From Bacteroidetes bacterium GWC2_46_850 (GTDB lineage Bacteria > Bacteroidota > Bacteroidia > Bacteroidales > Dysgonomonadaceae), in assembly GCA_001768325.1 (NCBI GenBank), contig MENQ01000011.1:1-64000 (forward strand): DNA of 64,000 bases, given 5' to 3'. The translations under genes were made by a program, and so were the position numbers. Each line of letters begins with the position of its first letter. Positions within the stretch are counted from its first letter, which is position 1. Of this stretch, positions 37,370-46,846 are shown piece by piece. Below the pieces are notes generated by a model. It was not told the DNA's origin. It ran no database searches and saw only the letters and a list, made by a program, of their open reading frames with translations.

Positions 37370-38758
37370 ATGAACAAAGTCTCTTTGTGGTCATTCATGC
37401 TGATCATCTGCTGCCTTTCCTGTGGAAAAGAGGGCAAAAGGAAGGTTGTATACGATTTTCCGCAGATTTCACAAGCTGATACGTTGCGCGTGCTCACGTT
37501 GAACACCTCCACCTCTTACTTTCTTTACCGTGATCAACCCATGGGTTATCACTACGATATGATCCGCGATTTTTGCAGACAGCAGGGTCTTGTACCTGAA
37601 ATCATTGTAGCAGAAAATACCCGGGACATGATCAGCATGCTGCAACTGGGCGTGGGAGATCTAATAGCTTACAATATCCCTATAACCAATTCATTGAAAG
37701 ATTCAGTTCTTTTCGCCGGTCTGCAACATATCTCTCATCAGGTATTGGTGCAACGCGCGTTGCGCGACGATACACTCATCACCGATGTGACCGGCCTGAT
37801 TGGAAAGAAAGTGACCGTGATCGGGTCATCCAAATACCGTGATCGCCTTATGAACCTGAATAACGAGCTGGGTGGGGGTATTCAGCTTGAGACGGCCTAT
37901 GGCGACACGCTGGTGGTGGAGGATCTTATCCGGTCTGTATCACGCGGCGAGATCGCATATACCATAGCCGATGATGATCTTGCCCGGCTCAATCAGACCT
38001 ATTTCAGGAATCTGAATGTGGATCTGCCCGTCAGCTTTGAGCAGCGCTCGTCGTGGGTGGTCAGGAAAGATGCACCCATCCTGGCCGATTCGCTGGACAG
38101 CTGGTTCCGAAAGAAAACAACAGCTCCCGTGTTTTTGCGGATTGAAAAACGCTACTTTGAAGAGACAAAAGGATATCCCGACAGCGACAGGCTCTCTTAT
38201 GGTGAGATCCTGGGCCATGGATCGATCTCTCCTTTTGATGACTGGTTCAGGCAGGAGGGGAAACGACAACAGATCGACTGGCGGTTGCTCGCATCCGTCG
38301 CATGGCAGGAGTCATCCTTTGAGACTGAAGGGGAGTCCTGGGCTGGTGCCGTAGGTTTGATGGGACTGATGCCCGCGACGGCGGCTTCGCTCGGAATAAC
38401 CAGTGACGACCTGTACGATCCCGAAGCGAATATCCGTGCAGGGGCAGAATATCTGCGCCGGCTACTCAACACCTTCAATTCGGTGGCAGATCCCGATGAA
38501 CGGCTCCATATCTCACTGGCAGCCTACAACGGTGGAATGGGGCATGTGTTTGATGCCCGGGCGCTGGCTGAAAAATATGGTGCCGACAAAAATGTGTGGA
38601 AAGGCAACGTGGAGAAATACATTCAGTTAAAGCGTCTGGAACAGTATTACACGGACCCGGTATGCAAGAACGGATACTTCAGGGCAGACGAGACAATTAA
38701 CTATGTCAGAAACGTCATTGACAGATGGAAATACTATCAGGAGGCAGTATCCAAATAA
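37370..38758 (+). CDS. MltF-like membrane-bound lytic transglycosylase lipoprotein
   Basis: This 462-residue lipoprotein has lipobox CCLSC (Cys18). Residues about 40-270 form a type 3 periplasmic solute-binding domain (LRVLTLNTSTSYFLYRDQPMGY). Residues about 295-450 form a lytic transglycosylase SLT domain, with catalytic Glu in VAWQESSFE and the family motifs GLMGLMPATAASLGI and AAYNGGMGH. This two-domain order is that of MltF, which cleaves peptidoglycan with formation of anhydro-muropeptides; the binding domain tunes activity. It should sit in the periplasm on the inner leaflet of the outer membrane. It is transcribed apart from amt. Confidence 0.92.
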   Translation: MNKVSLWSFMLIICCLSCGKEGKRKVVYDFPQISQADTLRVLTLNTSTSYFLYRDQPMGYHYDMIRDFCRQQGLVPEIIVAENTRDMISMLQLGVGDLIAYNIPITNSLKDSVLFAGLQHISHQVLVQRALRDDTLITDVTGLIGKKVTVIGSSKYRDRLMNLNNELGGGIQLETAYGDTLVVEDLIRSVSRGEIAYTIADDDLARLNQTYFRNLNVDLPVSFEQRSSWVVRKDAPILADSLDSWFRKKTTAPVFLRIEKRYFEETKGYPDSDRLSYGEILGHGSISPFDDWFRQEGKRQQIDWRLLASVAWQESSFETEGESWAGAVGLMGLMPATAASLGITSDDLYDPEANIRAGAEYLRRLLNTFNSVADPDERLHISLAAYNGGMGHVFDARALAEKYGADKNVWKGNVEKYIQLKRLEQYYTDPVCKNGYFRADETINYVRNVIDRWKYYQEAVSK

Positions 38759-38797
38759 ATTTATCTACTGCTCATTTAGCTTATCAAAAAAGATGAC

Positions 38798-38805
38798 TAT
38801 CTTTG
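38798..38805 (+). promoter_or_regulatory. Candidate promoter for the GNAT-parE operon
   Basis: TATCTTTG lies 64 bases before the GNAT start, within GACTATCTTTGT, a 12-mer also present at the amt promoter. The -33 region has only TTTA. Confidence 0.55.
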
Positions 38806-38869
38806 TGTTTCCGTCAAAATGAGAGGGAAACATCAACAGCACAAAGGAAATCAATAGAAGTCTATCAAA

Positions 38870-40000
38870 ATGTCAGTAATTATTCATAAAGTCACCACGA
38901 AAGATGATCTTAGAAAGTTCATCCAGTTTGGTATCGATCTGTATGAGGGCAATGAATATTTTGTTCCCCCGTTGATTTACGATGAAAGAGCCACGCTCAG
39001 CAGAGACAAGAATCCCGCATTCGAACATTGCGATGCCACCTATTTTCTGGCCTATCGCGATGGAGAGATTGTCGGGAGAATCGGCGCGATCATCAACTAT
39101 AAAGCCAATGAGATCTGGAATGAGAAGAATGCCCGCTTTGGATTTGTCGATTTTATTGATGACGACGAGGTGGTAGATGCCCTTTTTGGCGCTGCCGAAA
39201 GTTGGGCCCGTTCGCGGGGAATGGAGAAGATTCACGGTCCGCTGGGATTTACCGATCTCGATCATGAAGGGATGCTGGTAGAAGGATTCGACCAGATGGG
39301 CACCCTCTCCACCATCTACAACTACCCCTACTACGTGGATCACATGGAGCGTGTAGGTTATGAAAAGGACCAGGACTGGGTGGAGTTTCTCATCACCATA
39401 CCCAGGGAGATGCCCGAACGGTTCCTGCGTGCATCGGAGATCGTGAGGAAACGCTCCGGTCTGGTCGTCAAGCATGTACAAAATAAGAACGACGTGTATC
39501 CTTATGCCCGGGATATTTTTAAACTGATCAACCGCTCATACAAAGATTTATATGGCTACGTGGAACTCTCGGAGAAGCAGATCGATTATTACGTGGAAAT
39601 GTACATACCGCTGTTACGCCTGGAGTTTCTTACATTGGTGATCAGGCAGGAAGACAACAAGCTGGTGGGTGTGGGGATTGGTTTGCCCAGCATTGCCAAA
39701 GCACTTCAGAAGGCAAAAGGACGCTTTCTTCCCACGGGTTGGTATCACCTCTACAGGGCACTGAAAGGGAAAGGGAATAATGTGCTGGACCTCTTGCTGG
39801 TCGCTGTAGACCCGGAATATCAGGGTAAAGGGATCAATGCATTGTTATTCAATGAATTTATACCTGCCGCCATCCGTCTGGGTTTTGAGTATGCAGAGAG
39901 CAACCCCGAGCTGGACCTGAACCACAAGGTGAAATCAATGTGGAACGACCTGGACGCCAAACAGACAAAGAGACGCAGAGCCTTCATCAAACAACTATAG
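38870..40000 (+). CDS. GNAT-superfamily N-acetyltransferase-like protein
   Basis: This 376-residue cytoplasmic protein is longer than a simple GNAT. An N-terminal region contains [19 protein letters not shown], and a glycine-containing stretch [22 protein letters not shown] resembles the acetyl-CoA-binding motif A (Q/R-x-x-G-x-G/A). Similar proteins occur across Bacteroidota and are usually annotated as N-acetyltransferase with no substrate. It is placed directly before parE, whose start lies 18 bases after its stop, so the two share a transcript. The substrate is unknown. Confidence 0.78.
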   Translation: MSVIIHKVTTKDDLRKFIQFGIDLYEGNEYFVPPLIYDERATLSRDKNPAFEHCDATYFLAYRDGEIVGRIGAIINYKANEIWNEKNARFGFVDFIDDDEVVDALFGAAESWARSRGMEKIHGPLGFTDLDHEGMLVEGFDQMGTLSTIYNYPYYVDHMERVGYEKDQDWVEFLITIPREMPERFLRASEIVRKRSGLVVKHVQNKNDVYPYARDIFKLINRSYKDLYGYVELSEKQIDYYVEMYIPLLRLEFLTLVIRQEDNKLVGVGIGLPSIAKALQKAKGRFLPTGWYHLYRALKGKGNNVLDLLLVAVDPEYQGKGINALLFNEFIPAAIRLGFEYAESNPELDLNHKVKSMWNDLDAKQTKRRRAFIKQL

Positions 40001-40017
40001 AGGAGAGAAAAATAAAG

Positions 40018-41886
40018 GTGAACGAAACAGAAAGAGAATTACAGATACTGCAGGACAACTATCAGGAAGAAAATATCGTCACCCTGGAGTGGCAGGAGCA
40101 TATCCGTCGCCGCCCGGGCATGTACATCGGTAAACTGGGCGACGGCTCCTCCTACGACGACGGTATTTATGTGCTGTTGAAGGAGGTGCTCGATAACTCC
40201 ATCGACGAATACATGATGGGATTTGGAAAGACCATCGAGATCACCATCGAGAACCACTATGTTACGGTGCGTGACCATGGACGGGGTGTGCCACTGGGAA
40301 AGGTGAAGGATGTCTGTTCCAAGATGAATACCGGAGCCAAGTATGACTCCAAGGCTTTTAAAAAGTCTGTTGGATTAAACGGTGTCGGTATCAAGGCGGT
40401 GAACGCACTCTCATCGGATTTCTACATGGAAAGTTCCCGTGACGGACTATCCAAGACCGTGACCTTCAAACAGGGCATTGTGTTGAATGAAAGTGACACA
40501 GTGCCTTCGGCCAATTCAAACGGGACAAAGGTGGGGTTCATCCCCGATGTCGAGATATTCGGAGAGTATCATTACCGGGATGAATATATTGAACCGCTGC
40601 TCAAAAACTACGTCTTTCTGAATACCGGTCTGACCATTTTATTCAATGGGAAAAAATTCTACTCTAAAAACGGACTCGAAGACCTGTTGAATGAAAATCT
40701 TACTTCAGAGCAGCTTTATCCCATCATTCATCTCTTCGGGGAAGATATTGAGGTAGCAATTACCCATACCACCCAGTATGGGGAAGAATATTATTCATTT
40801 GTCAACGGACAGCATACCACCCAGGGAGGTACGCATCTGACTGCCTTTCGCGAGGCTACGGCGCGTGTAATCAAAGAGTTTTATAACCGTAACTTCGAAT
40901 ATTCCGATATTCGAAACGGCATTGTGGCTGCCATCAGCATCAAGGTGGAAGAGCCTGTCTTTGAATCGCAGACCAAAACGAAGCTCGGCTCAAAAGAAAT
41001 GGGTCCGAACGGGATATCGGTGAACAAGTATATCAACGATTTCCTGAAAAAGGAACTGGACAACTATCTCCATAAAAACTCCGAAACGGTAGAGGCACTG
41101 CAGAAGAAAATACTCGACTCCGAGAAAGAACGCAAAGCCATTGCCGGTGTGACCAAGCTGGCACGGGAGCGTGCCAAGAAAGCCAATCTGCACAACAAGA
41201 AGCTGCGTGATTGCCGCATTCACTATAACGATACAAAAGGAGATGATCGGGAAAGGTCCAGTATTTTCATCACCGAGGGTGATTCCGCCAGCGGCTCCAT
41301 CACCAAGAGCCGCGACCCGAACCTGCAGGCCGTATTCAGCCTGCGTGGAAAGCCATTGAACAGCTTCGGGCTCACCAAGAAGATCGTCTATGAGAATGAG
41401 GAGTTCAACCTGTTGCAGGCAGCTCTCAACATTGAGGAAAACATGGATGGGCTGCGTTACAACAAGGTGATCATCGCGACCGATGCCGATACCGACGGAA
41501 TGCATATCCGTCTGTTGCTGCTCACCTTCTTTCTACAGTTTTTTCCCGACCTCATTAAGAAAGGGCATGTCTATATCCTTCAGACTCCTCTTTTCAGGGT
41601 GCGCAACAAGAAGAAAACAATGTATTGCTATACCGAAGAAGAGCGGCTCACTGCCATCGAAGAACTATCTCCCAACCCGGAGATAACCCGTTTTAAGGGA
41701 CTTGGAGAGATATCCCCCGATGAGTTCCGCAATTTTATCGGCGAAGATATCCGACTCGACAGGGTGACCATGCGCAAGGAAGACCTCCTGAAAGAACTGC
41801 TGGAGTTTTATATGGGAAAAAATACGCCGGAAAGGCAGACTTTCATCATCGATAATCTGGTGGTGGAAGATGAAGAAGTAGCATAA
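40018..41886 (+). CDS. parE: DNA topoisomerase IV subunit B
   Basis: The preferred start is GTG at 40018, preceded by AGGAGAG at 40001-40007 just after the GNAT stop; this gives 622 residues. An ATG at 39940 would overlap the GNAT gene by 61 bases and add an unrelated basic leader. The GHKL ATPase is seen in [22 protein letters not shown] and [14 protein letters not shown]. The TOPRIM domain follows ([13 protein letters not shown] and [15 protein letters not shown]). Topoisomerase IV unlinks daughter chromosomes. The ParC partner is not next to it; the order parE-coaD-S41 peptidase is conserved in Bacteroidales. A GyrB-type role cannot be fully excluded from sequence alone. Confidence 0.9.
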   Translation: MNETERELQILQDNYQEENIVTLEWQEHIRRRPGMYIGKLGDGSSYDDGIYVLLKEVLDNSIDEYMMGFGKTIEITIENHYVTVRDHGRGVPLGKVKDVCSKMNTGAKYDSKAFKKSVGLNGVGIKAVNALSSDFYMESSRDGLSKTVTFKQGIVLNESDTVPSANSNGTKVGFIPDVEIFGEYHYRDEYIEPLLKNYVFLNTGLTILFNGKKFYSKNGLEDLLNENLTSEQLYPIIHLFGEDIEVAITHTTQYGEEYYSFVNGQHTTQGGTHLTAFREATARVIKEFYNRNFEYSDIRNGIVAAISIKVEEPVFESQTKTKLGSKEMGPNGISVNKYINDFLKKELDNYLHKNSETVEALQKKILDSEKERKAIAGVTKLARERAKKANLHNKKLRDCRIHYNDTKGDDRERSSIFITEGDSASGSITKSRDPNLQAVFSLRGKPLNSFGLTKKIVYENEEFNLLQAALNIEENMDGLRYNKVIIATDADTDGMHIRLLLLTFFLQFFPDLIKKGHVYILQTPLFRVRNKKKTMYCYTEEERLTAIEELSPNPEITRFKGLGEISPDEFRNFIGEDIRLDRVTMRKEDLLKELLEFYMGKNTPERQTFIIDNLVVEDEEVA

Positions 41887-41887
41887 C

Positions 41888-42361
41888 ATGAAACCTGACG
41901 ACCCCGAAAAACGAATCGCCCTGTTTCCGGGCACCTTCGACCCTTTCACCATCGGCCATGAATCGCTGGTACGTCGAGGACTGGCACTGATGGACGAAAT
42001 TGTGATCGCCATTGGGGTCAATGAAGCAAAGAAGTCATACTTTACACTGGAGAAAAGGATCGGGATGATCCGCGACTTTTACCGGGAGGAGCCACGCGTA
42101 AGGGTTGAGAGTTATGACTCGCTCACAATCAGTTTTGCACAGAAGGTTGGTGCCCGCTATATTCTGCGTGGCATCCGTTCGGTGATCGACTTTGAATATG
42201 AAAAGACAATTGCCGACATGAACCGAACTATTTCGGGAATAGAGACGTTTGTATTATTTACTGAACCGGCTCTTACACACATCAGTTCCACCCATGTGCG
42301 GGAATTGCTGCGTTATGGGCACGATGTCAGTCACTTTATTCCCCGGGGAATGAAGATATAA
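41888..42361 (+). CDS. coaD: Phosphopantetheine adenylyltransferase
   Basis: This 157-residue enzyme transfers AMP from ATP to 4'-phosphopantetheine, the fourth step of coenzyme A synthesis. The nucleotidyltransferase motif is [12 protein letters not shown] (residues 12-23), and the second signature is [10 protein letters not shown] near the C-terminus. The [16 protein letters not shown] stretch is also typical. Length fits the family. Its ATG starts one base after the parE stop, so translation is probably coupled. The S41 peptidase gene follows after 18 bases. Confidence 0.97.
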   Translation: MKPDDPEKRIALFPGTFDPFTIGHESLVRRGLALMDEIVIAIGVNEAKKSYFTLEKRIGMIRDFYREEPRVRVESYDSLTISFAQKVGARYILRGIRSVIDFEYEKTIADMNRTISGIETFVLFTEPALTHISSTHVRELLRYGHDVSHFIPRGMKI

Positions 42362-42379
42362 TCCCCTAACAAAAAAGTA

Positions 42380-44002
42380 ATGCAAAAAAGAATAATGGCC
42401 ATGGCCGTGGGAGTACTCCTGTTATCGGGGAGCACGCTGGCACAGTTCAGGCCTTCACCCGATGGCGTGAAGCTGGAAAGAACCCTGCAGTTAATCAATG
42501 GATTGTATGTGGATGATGTGGATTCAAAAGAACTCACCGAGGCTGCCATTCGGGCAATGCTGGCGGAGCTTGATCCCCATTCCTCCTATTTGAATGAAGA
42601 GGAGGTGCGCGCCATGAACGAACCGCTGCAAGGTAATTTCGACGGAATAGGCATCTCCTTTAACATGCTCACCGACACCCTCTACGTGATGGAAGTAATC
42701 TCCGGTGGGCCGTCGCAAAAGGTGGGTATCATGCCGGGCGACAAGATCATCCTGGTAAACGATACACTGATTGCCGGTGTGAAGATGAACAACCAGGACG
42801 TGATCAAACGTCTTCGGGGTCCCAAGGGTACCGTCGTGAATGTGGAGGTGCTGCGGCGCGGTGTTCCGCAACTGATGGTGTTTCGCATCGTACGCGATAA
42901 GATACCCATCACCAGCATCGACGCAGCCTATATGGTGACAAGCAATATCGGCTATATCCGTCTGAGCCGGTTCGGTATTTCTTCCGCCGATGAGTTTAAA
43001 CAAGCGGAAAAAGGACTGAAAGCGAAGGGGATGAAACATCTTATTTTTGACCTGACCGACAATGGCGGGGGCATTCTGCAGACAGCCAATGAGATCGCCG
43101 ACGAGTTTCTGGGTGATTCCAGGGTGATCGTTTATACAGAAGGAAAAAATCAACCACGATTCACGATGAATGCCACCGAAGGAGGTGAGCTGCAGGAAGG
43201 CAGGCTGGTGGTGCTGGTCAACGGCGCTTCGGCATCGGCCAGTGAAATCCTTGCCGGTGCCCTACAAGACTGGGACCGGGGCGTTGTGGTGGGCAGAAGA
43301 ACATTCGGAAAGGGATTGGTACAACGTCAGCTTCCCCTGCCCGACGGTACCATGATCCGGCTGACTGTAGCACGTTATTATACCCCCTCGGGGAGAAGCA
43401 TCCAGAAACCCTACGAGGTGGGAAACAAGGATGCTTATGACCAGGATTTTATGAACCGCTATACACACGGTGAATTGTTTGCTGCCGACAGCATTCACTT
43501 CCCTGATTCATTGAAATACAAGACACTGGTGAATAAACGCACTGTCTATGGCGGAGGAGGAATCATGCCCGATTATTTCGTGCCGATGGATACCACCTCG
43601 GGGACGATGCTTCATGCTAACCTGAACGCAAGAGGGGTGATCAACCGCGTGGCAATTTCGGAAGTGGATAACCGGAGAAAAAGCTTATTGCAGCAATATC
43701 CCGATGTTCTTCGGTTTATGGAGAACTTTCGGGTACCGGAGGAGATGGAACAGCGCTTGCGAACCATAGCGGAAACAGAACAGGTGACATGGAACGATGA
43801 AGAGTATGGCCGGTCGAAGGATCTTATTTTTGTGCAACTGAAGGCATTGATAGGACGTGACCTCTACGACTCATCGGCATTCTTCCGGATTATCAACGAA
43901 GAGAATGATATCTTCGACGAAGGGTTGCGGATCATCTCAGATGATCTGCGATACGAAGGTCTGCTAAAAGGCATTGGAAGCAATGTGGCACAGCAAAAGT
44001 AA
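42380..44002 (+). CDS. S41-family carboxy-terminal processing peptidase
   Basis: This 540-residue periplasmic serine protease has a signal peptide (LLLSGSTLAQ, about 1-22). A PDZ domain covers about 85-165 (GGPSQKVGIMPGDKIILVND). The catalytic domain has the S41 pattern NGASASASE, with the likely nucleophile Ser286, and Lys311 in GKGLVQ as the dyad partner. Such Ctp proteases cut proteins from their C-terminal ends and help with envelope protein turnover. It sits 18 bases after coaD and 6 bases before the PPK2 gene. The C-terminal ~200 residues are an extension seen in Bacteroidota members. Confidence 0.95.
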   Translation: MQKRIMAMAVGVLLLSGSTLAQFRPSPDGVKLERTLQLINGLYVDDVDSKELTEAAIRAMLAELDPHSSYLNEEEVRAMNEPLQGNFDGIGISFNMLTDTLYVMEVISGGPSQKVGIMPGDKIILVNDTLIAGVKMNNQDVIKRLRGPKGTVVNVEVLRRGVPQLMVFRIVRDKIPITSIDAAYMVTSNIGYIRLSRFGISSADEFKQAEKGLKAKGMKHLIFDLTDNGGGILQTANEIADEFLGDSRVIVYTEGKNQPRFTMNATEGGELQEGRLVVLVNGASASASEILAGALQDWDRGVVVGRRTFGKGLVQRQLPLPDGTMIRLTVARYYTPSGRSIQKPYEVGNKDAYDQDFMNRYTHGELFAADSIHFPDSLKYKTLVNKRTVYGGGGIMPDYFVPMDTTSGTMLHANLNARGVINRVAISEVDNRRKSLLQQYPDVLRFMENFRVPEEMEQRLRTIAETEQVTWNDEEYGRSKDLIFVQLKALIGRDLYDSSAFFRIINEENDIFDEGLRIISDDLRYEGLLKGIGSNVAQQK

Positions 44003-44008
44003 GGAACC

Positions 44009-44881
44009 ATGAATTTCGATTACAACAAATTTCTTGTGAAAGAGGGCACAAAGGTCAGCCTGAAGAATTATCCCACCCGCGAAGATGGTGGTTTTACAAA
44101 AAAGACAGCGAAAGAAGAGATCAAAGAGAACATCCGGGAGCTGAATAAGCTGCAGGAGATGTTTTATGCCGACGATCGTTATTCACTGCTGATTATCCTG
44201 CAGGCAAGGGATGCGGCCGGCAAAGATGGTGTGATCAGGCATGTGATGTCGGGGATCAATCCACAGGGCTGCCGGGTACACAGCTTCAAGACACCTACAC
44301 GTAACGAACTGGAACACGATTATTTCTGGCGACATTATACTGCGCTGCCCCAACGTGGAATGATTGAGATCTTCAATCGATCCCACTACGAAAATGTACT
44401 GGCCACCAGGGTGAACCCGCAATGGATTCTCAACGAACGCATTCCCGGATACGAGACGGTTGATAAGATCGATCACCATTTCTGGGAGAAGCGTTACGAA
44501 AGCATCAATGCCATTGAACACCACCTACATCAAAACGGGATGCGCATTCTCAAGTTCTTTCTGCATGTCTCCAAAGAGGAACAGAAAGAACGATTCCTGT
44601 CGAGGATCGATGAACCGGATAAAAACTGGAAGTTCAGCTCTGCCGACCTGCATGCCCGTTCTCAGTGGGAAGCTTATGATCAGGCATTTGAAGAGATGCT
44701 GGAAAAAACATCGAAACCGCATGCACCCTGGTTTGTGATTCCTGCCGATAAGAAGTTTTTTACCCGTGTGGCGGTAGGAGATATTATTCTGGATCTGTTC
44801 AGGTCACTCGATTTGCGTTATCCGCCTGCCGAATCACCTGAAATGCTGGCAAAAGCAAAGATAGAGCTGGCCGGAGAGTAA
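44009..44881 (+). CDS. Polyphosphate kinase 2 family protein
   Basis: This 290-residue cytoplasmic kinase moves phosphate between polyphosphate and nucleotides. The Walker A motif is ARDAAGKDG (66-74). The lid and Walker B region show RGMIEIFNRSHYENVL, and HVSKEEQKERFLSR is typical of PPK2. A single domain of about 290 residues fits class I or III enzymes that phosphorylate ADP or AMP; the class cannot be settled by eye. Its ATG lies 6 bases after the S41 peptidase stop, suggesting translation as part of that operon. It converges with the ECF sigma operon. Confidence 0.9.
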   Translation: MNFDYNKFLVKEGTKVSLKNYPTREDGGFTKKTAKEEIKENIRELNKLQEMFYADDRYSLLIILQARDAAGKDGVIRHVMSGINPQGCRVHSFKTPTRNELEHDYFWRHYTALPQRGMIEIFNRSHYENVLATRVNPQWILNERIPGYETVDKIDHHFWEKRYESINAIEHHLHQNGMRILKFFLHVSKEEQKERFLSRIDEPDKNWKFSSADLHARSQWEAYDQAFEEMLEKTSKPHAPWFVIPADKKFFTRVAVGDIILDLFRSLDLRYPPAESPEMLAKAKIELAGE

Positions 44882-44896
44882 CCGGACAGCCTTAAA

Positions 44897-45280
44897 TCAA
44901 CGGATTCGTTTTTTTTCCCTCAGATGCGAGTCCAGGCGCGAAATCAGCCACAACAAACTGAATATGGAGGCCACCAGTATCACCGCACCCACAAATTGTG
45001 GAGTGAACAGAAACTCCTTGCCATACAGAAAATAGACCCCTGCAATCATGACCGCCAACACGGCGTACATAATGCCAAAAATAGAACCCATCTCCTTCAA
45101 CAGATTACCCGATTCTTTTATTCGCTTTCCATTTCTGGGAACGAGCGCATTTTCTGCTTCAATCTGTCGCATGATGCGATGCTCCAGGTTCTCCGGGGCA
45201 TTTATCTTCGTGGAAGACAAAATCTGACGTAATTTATCTTCTTCTTTTTGCTGATTGTATTTATCTATCATGATGATCAT
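44897..45280 (-). CDS. Small two-span membrane protein paired with an ECF sigma factor
   Basis: This 127-residue protein has a charged cytoplasmic N-terminus (about 1-68) with APENLEHRIMRQIEAE, a pattern seen at the start of zinc-free anti-sigma domains. Two membrane segments follow (about 69-87 and 92-112) and a basic tail. It has no recognised family. Its start is one base after the sigma factor stop, so translation is coupled, which makes an anti-sigma role the best guess. No periplasmic sensor domain is present. Nothing beyond context supports the function. Confidence 0.7.
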   Translation of the reverse strand: MIIMIDKYNQQKEEDKLRQILSSTKINAPENLEHRIMRQIEAENALVPRNGKRIKESGNLLKEMGSIFGIMYAVLAVMIAGVYFLYGKEFLFTPQFVGAVILVASIFSLLWLISRLDSHLREKKRIR

Positions 45281-45281
45281 T

Positions 45282-45842
45282 TTATGAACCTGTTATCTGT
45301 ACCCCCCAATTTGAAACAACCATTTCCCTGAAAAGTTTCCTCGCCCTGAATAGCTTCACCTTCACATTGGGCTCATTCAGACCGGTGATCTTTGCAATCT
45401 CTTTAACCGGATTATCTTCCAGATAATAGAGTGTGAGAAGCAATGCATCTCCGGCAGGCATCTTCTGCATGACATCTGTCACAATCTCTTTCCGTTCATT
45501 CTCATCCATATTCAGCTCGGGCGTGTTGTCGGCCAGATGTGACACTTCTTCGGCTGCTACCGCCCCCCTGTTCCCAATCCATATCTGCGTCTTTGTGAGG
45601 GTGACGGCCGTGTTGTATACAATGCGATAGAGCCAGGTAGAAAATTTGCTGTCGGAGCGAAAACTACGAAGATTCCGGAATGCCTTTACATAACTTTCCT
45701 GTACGACATCTTCCGCATCCTGCATGTTGCCGCAAATCCGGTAGGCGATGGTGATGGCCATGTCCTGATATGTTTCGACAAAATATGCAAACGCGGAAGT
45801 GTTACCAGAAAGCACCTGTTGCACACGTTGGTTTTCGTTCAT
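45282..45842 (-). CDS. ECF-type RNA polymerase sigma factor
   Basis: This 186-residue sigma factor has region 2 at about 10-85 (FAYFVETYQDMAITIAYRICGNMQDAEDVVQESYVKAF, in the usual pattern) with the region 2.4 SDSKFSTWLYRIVYN. Region 4 covers about 125-175 and ends VKEIAKITGLNEPNVKVKLFRARKLFRE, with the helix-turn-helix. There is no extra domain. It would direct RNA polymerase to a small set of promoters, probably under envelope stress. It lies between a DUF6249 membrane protein (10 bases upstream) and the small membrane protein downstream. No FecR-type anti-sigma or TonB receptor is adjacent, so it is not a typical iron or glycan ECF system. Confidence 0.94.
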   Translation of the reverse strand: MNENQRVQQVLSGNTSAFAYFVETYQDMAITIAYRICGNMQDAEDVVQESYVKAFRNLRSFRSDSKFSTWLYRIVYNTAVTLTKTQIWIGNRGAVAAEEVSHLADNTPELNMDENERKEIVTDVMQKMPAGDALLLTLYYLEDNPVKEIAKITGLNEPNVKVKLFRARKLFREMVVSNWGVQITGS

Positions 45843-45851
45843 GGCAAGGGG

Positions 45852-46259
45852 TTATTCCTGTTCCGACTCCTCCCTGAACCGGTTGAACGGCATCTTTTGA
45901 ACGATCAGGAAATAGGCCAGATAGCCCACGCCTAGGAAAAAGACCACGCTGGCACCCGTCATCCAGAATTCATTGCCCTGTCCAATCACGAGGTACTCTG
46001 AACAGAGAAATCCCACCATAATCCCAATACCTAGGGCGATCAGTACAATTCCATTTCTGAGCGATACCAGCCGGTTGGGGTCTGATTTCCTTTTTGGCGT
46101 GCGATCCGGAGGAATAATCCCCTGGTTGATGAGTCCCATTCTTTCGGCATTGCGGCTCTTGATCCATTGTGATCCCAATATCCATCCTGCGACAATTGGC
46201 AGGCCGATGGTGCAAATAATTGCGAGTAACGGTATCAAATCATTCATAACTGAATACAT
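45852..46259 (-). CDS. DUF6249-type membrane protein, first gene of the sigma operon
   Basis: This 135-residue protein has three to four hydrophobic segments: about 6-28 (IPLLAIICTIGLPIVAGWIL), 70-92 and 100-118. A basic cytoplasmic loop between them includes PPDRTPKRKSDPNRL. An internal Met at residue 5 is an alternative start. The pattern resembles DUF6249 proteins, which occur next to ECF sigma genes in Bacteroidota; its role is unknown. It may take part in sigma factor control as a membrane sensor. No clear TAnnTTTG promoter was found upstream. Confidence 0.72.
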   Translation of the reverse strand: MYSVMNDLIPLLAIICTIGLPIVAGWILGSQWIKSRNAERMGLINQGIIPPDRTPKRKSDPNRLVSLRNGIVLIALGIGIMVGFLCSEYLVIGQGNEFWMTGASVVFFLGVGYLAYFLIVQKMPFNRFREESEQE

Positions 46260-46346
46260 TTAAAAGTGAATAATTATTTTGTTTACATTCATGAGACTAC
46301 ACCTTCAACGGAACGGTTACAAAAACAGTGAAATATTTTTATCACG

Positions 46347-46378
46347 AAAAAAACGTCCGATCAGATGCTGACCGGACG
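46347..46378 (-). terminator. Rho-independent terminator of mscL
   Basis: CGTCCG-A-TCAG at 46354-46364 pairs with CTGA-C-CGGACG at 46368-46378, an 11-base stem with one internal mismatch and a 3-base loop. On the minus strand it is followed by seven T at 46353-46347. It lies 21 bases after the mscL stop. Confidence 0.88.
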
Positions 46379-46398
46379 AAATAATTATTGCTGATAAA

Positions 46399-46815
46399 TT
46401 ATTTGTTTTTCAACAAATCCCGGATCTCGGTCAGCAGCGTTTCTTCCTTGGTGGGCTCTGGAGCCGGTGCCGGAGCTTCCTCTTTCTTGCGTTTCATCGA
46501 GTTCATTCCCTTGATCACCAGGAATATGGCAGTGCCAATGATCAAGAAGTCAACGATAGCCTGAATAAAGGTGCCATAGTTCCATGTTACGGCGGGAGAA
46601 GCTATTTCCGTGCCCTCCATCACTGCCTGTCTTAAGACAATTTTCAGGTCGGTGAATTGCCCCTGGTTTGAGATCAACGCAATGGGCGGCATCAGGATGT
46701 CGTTCACAAATGAGGTGACGATTTTTCCGAAGGCGCCACCAATTACAATACCTACTGCCATGTCTACGACACTGCCTCGCATTAAAAATTCTTTCAGTTC
46801 TGATCTAAATGACAT
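46399..46815 (-). CDS. mscL: Large-conductance mechanosensitive channel
   Basis: From ATG at 46815 this is 138 residues starting MSFRSELKEFLMRGSVVDMA, the standard MscL opening; an upstream ATG at 46902 would overlap ctlX. Two membrane segments (about 14-40 and 78-100) surround a periplasmic loop. AVGIVIGGAFGKIVTSFVND is the pore-lining helix. The C-terminal helix ends TKEETLLTEIRDLLKNK. MscL opens under high membrane tension to release solutes after osmotic downshock. It starts 31 bases after the ctlX stop and ends in a strong terminator. Confidence 0.97.
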   Translation of the reverse strand: MSFRSELKEFLMRGSVVDMAVGIVIGGAFGKIVTSFVNDILMPPIALISNQGQFTDLKIVLRQAVMEGTEIASPAVTWNYGTFIQAIVDFLIIGTAIFLVIKGMNSMKRKKEEAPAPAPEPTKEETLLTEIRDLLKNK

Positions 46816-46846
46816 AATTGTTTGATTAAGGAGTTGAATAATAGGG

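Noticed and set aside
39940-40017. Longer parE start at the ATG at 39940
   Set aside because: It would overlap the GNAT gene by 61 bases, add an unrelated leader, and ignore the AGGAGAG site just upstream of the GTG at 40018.
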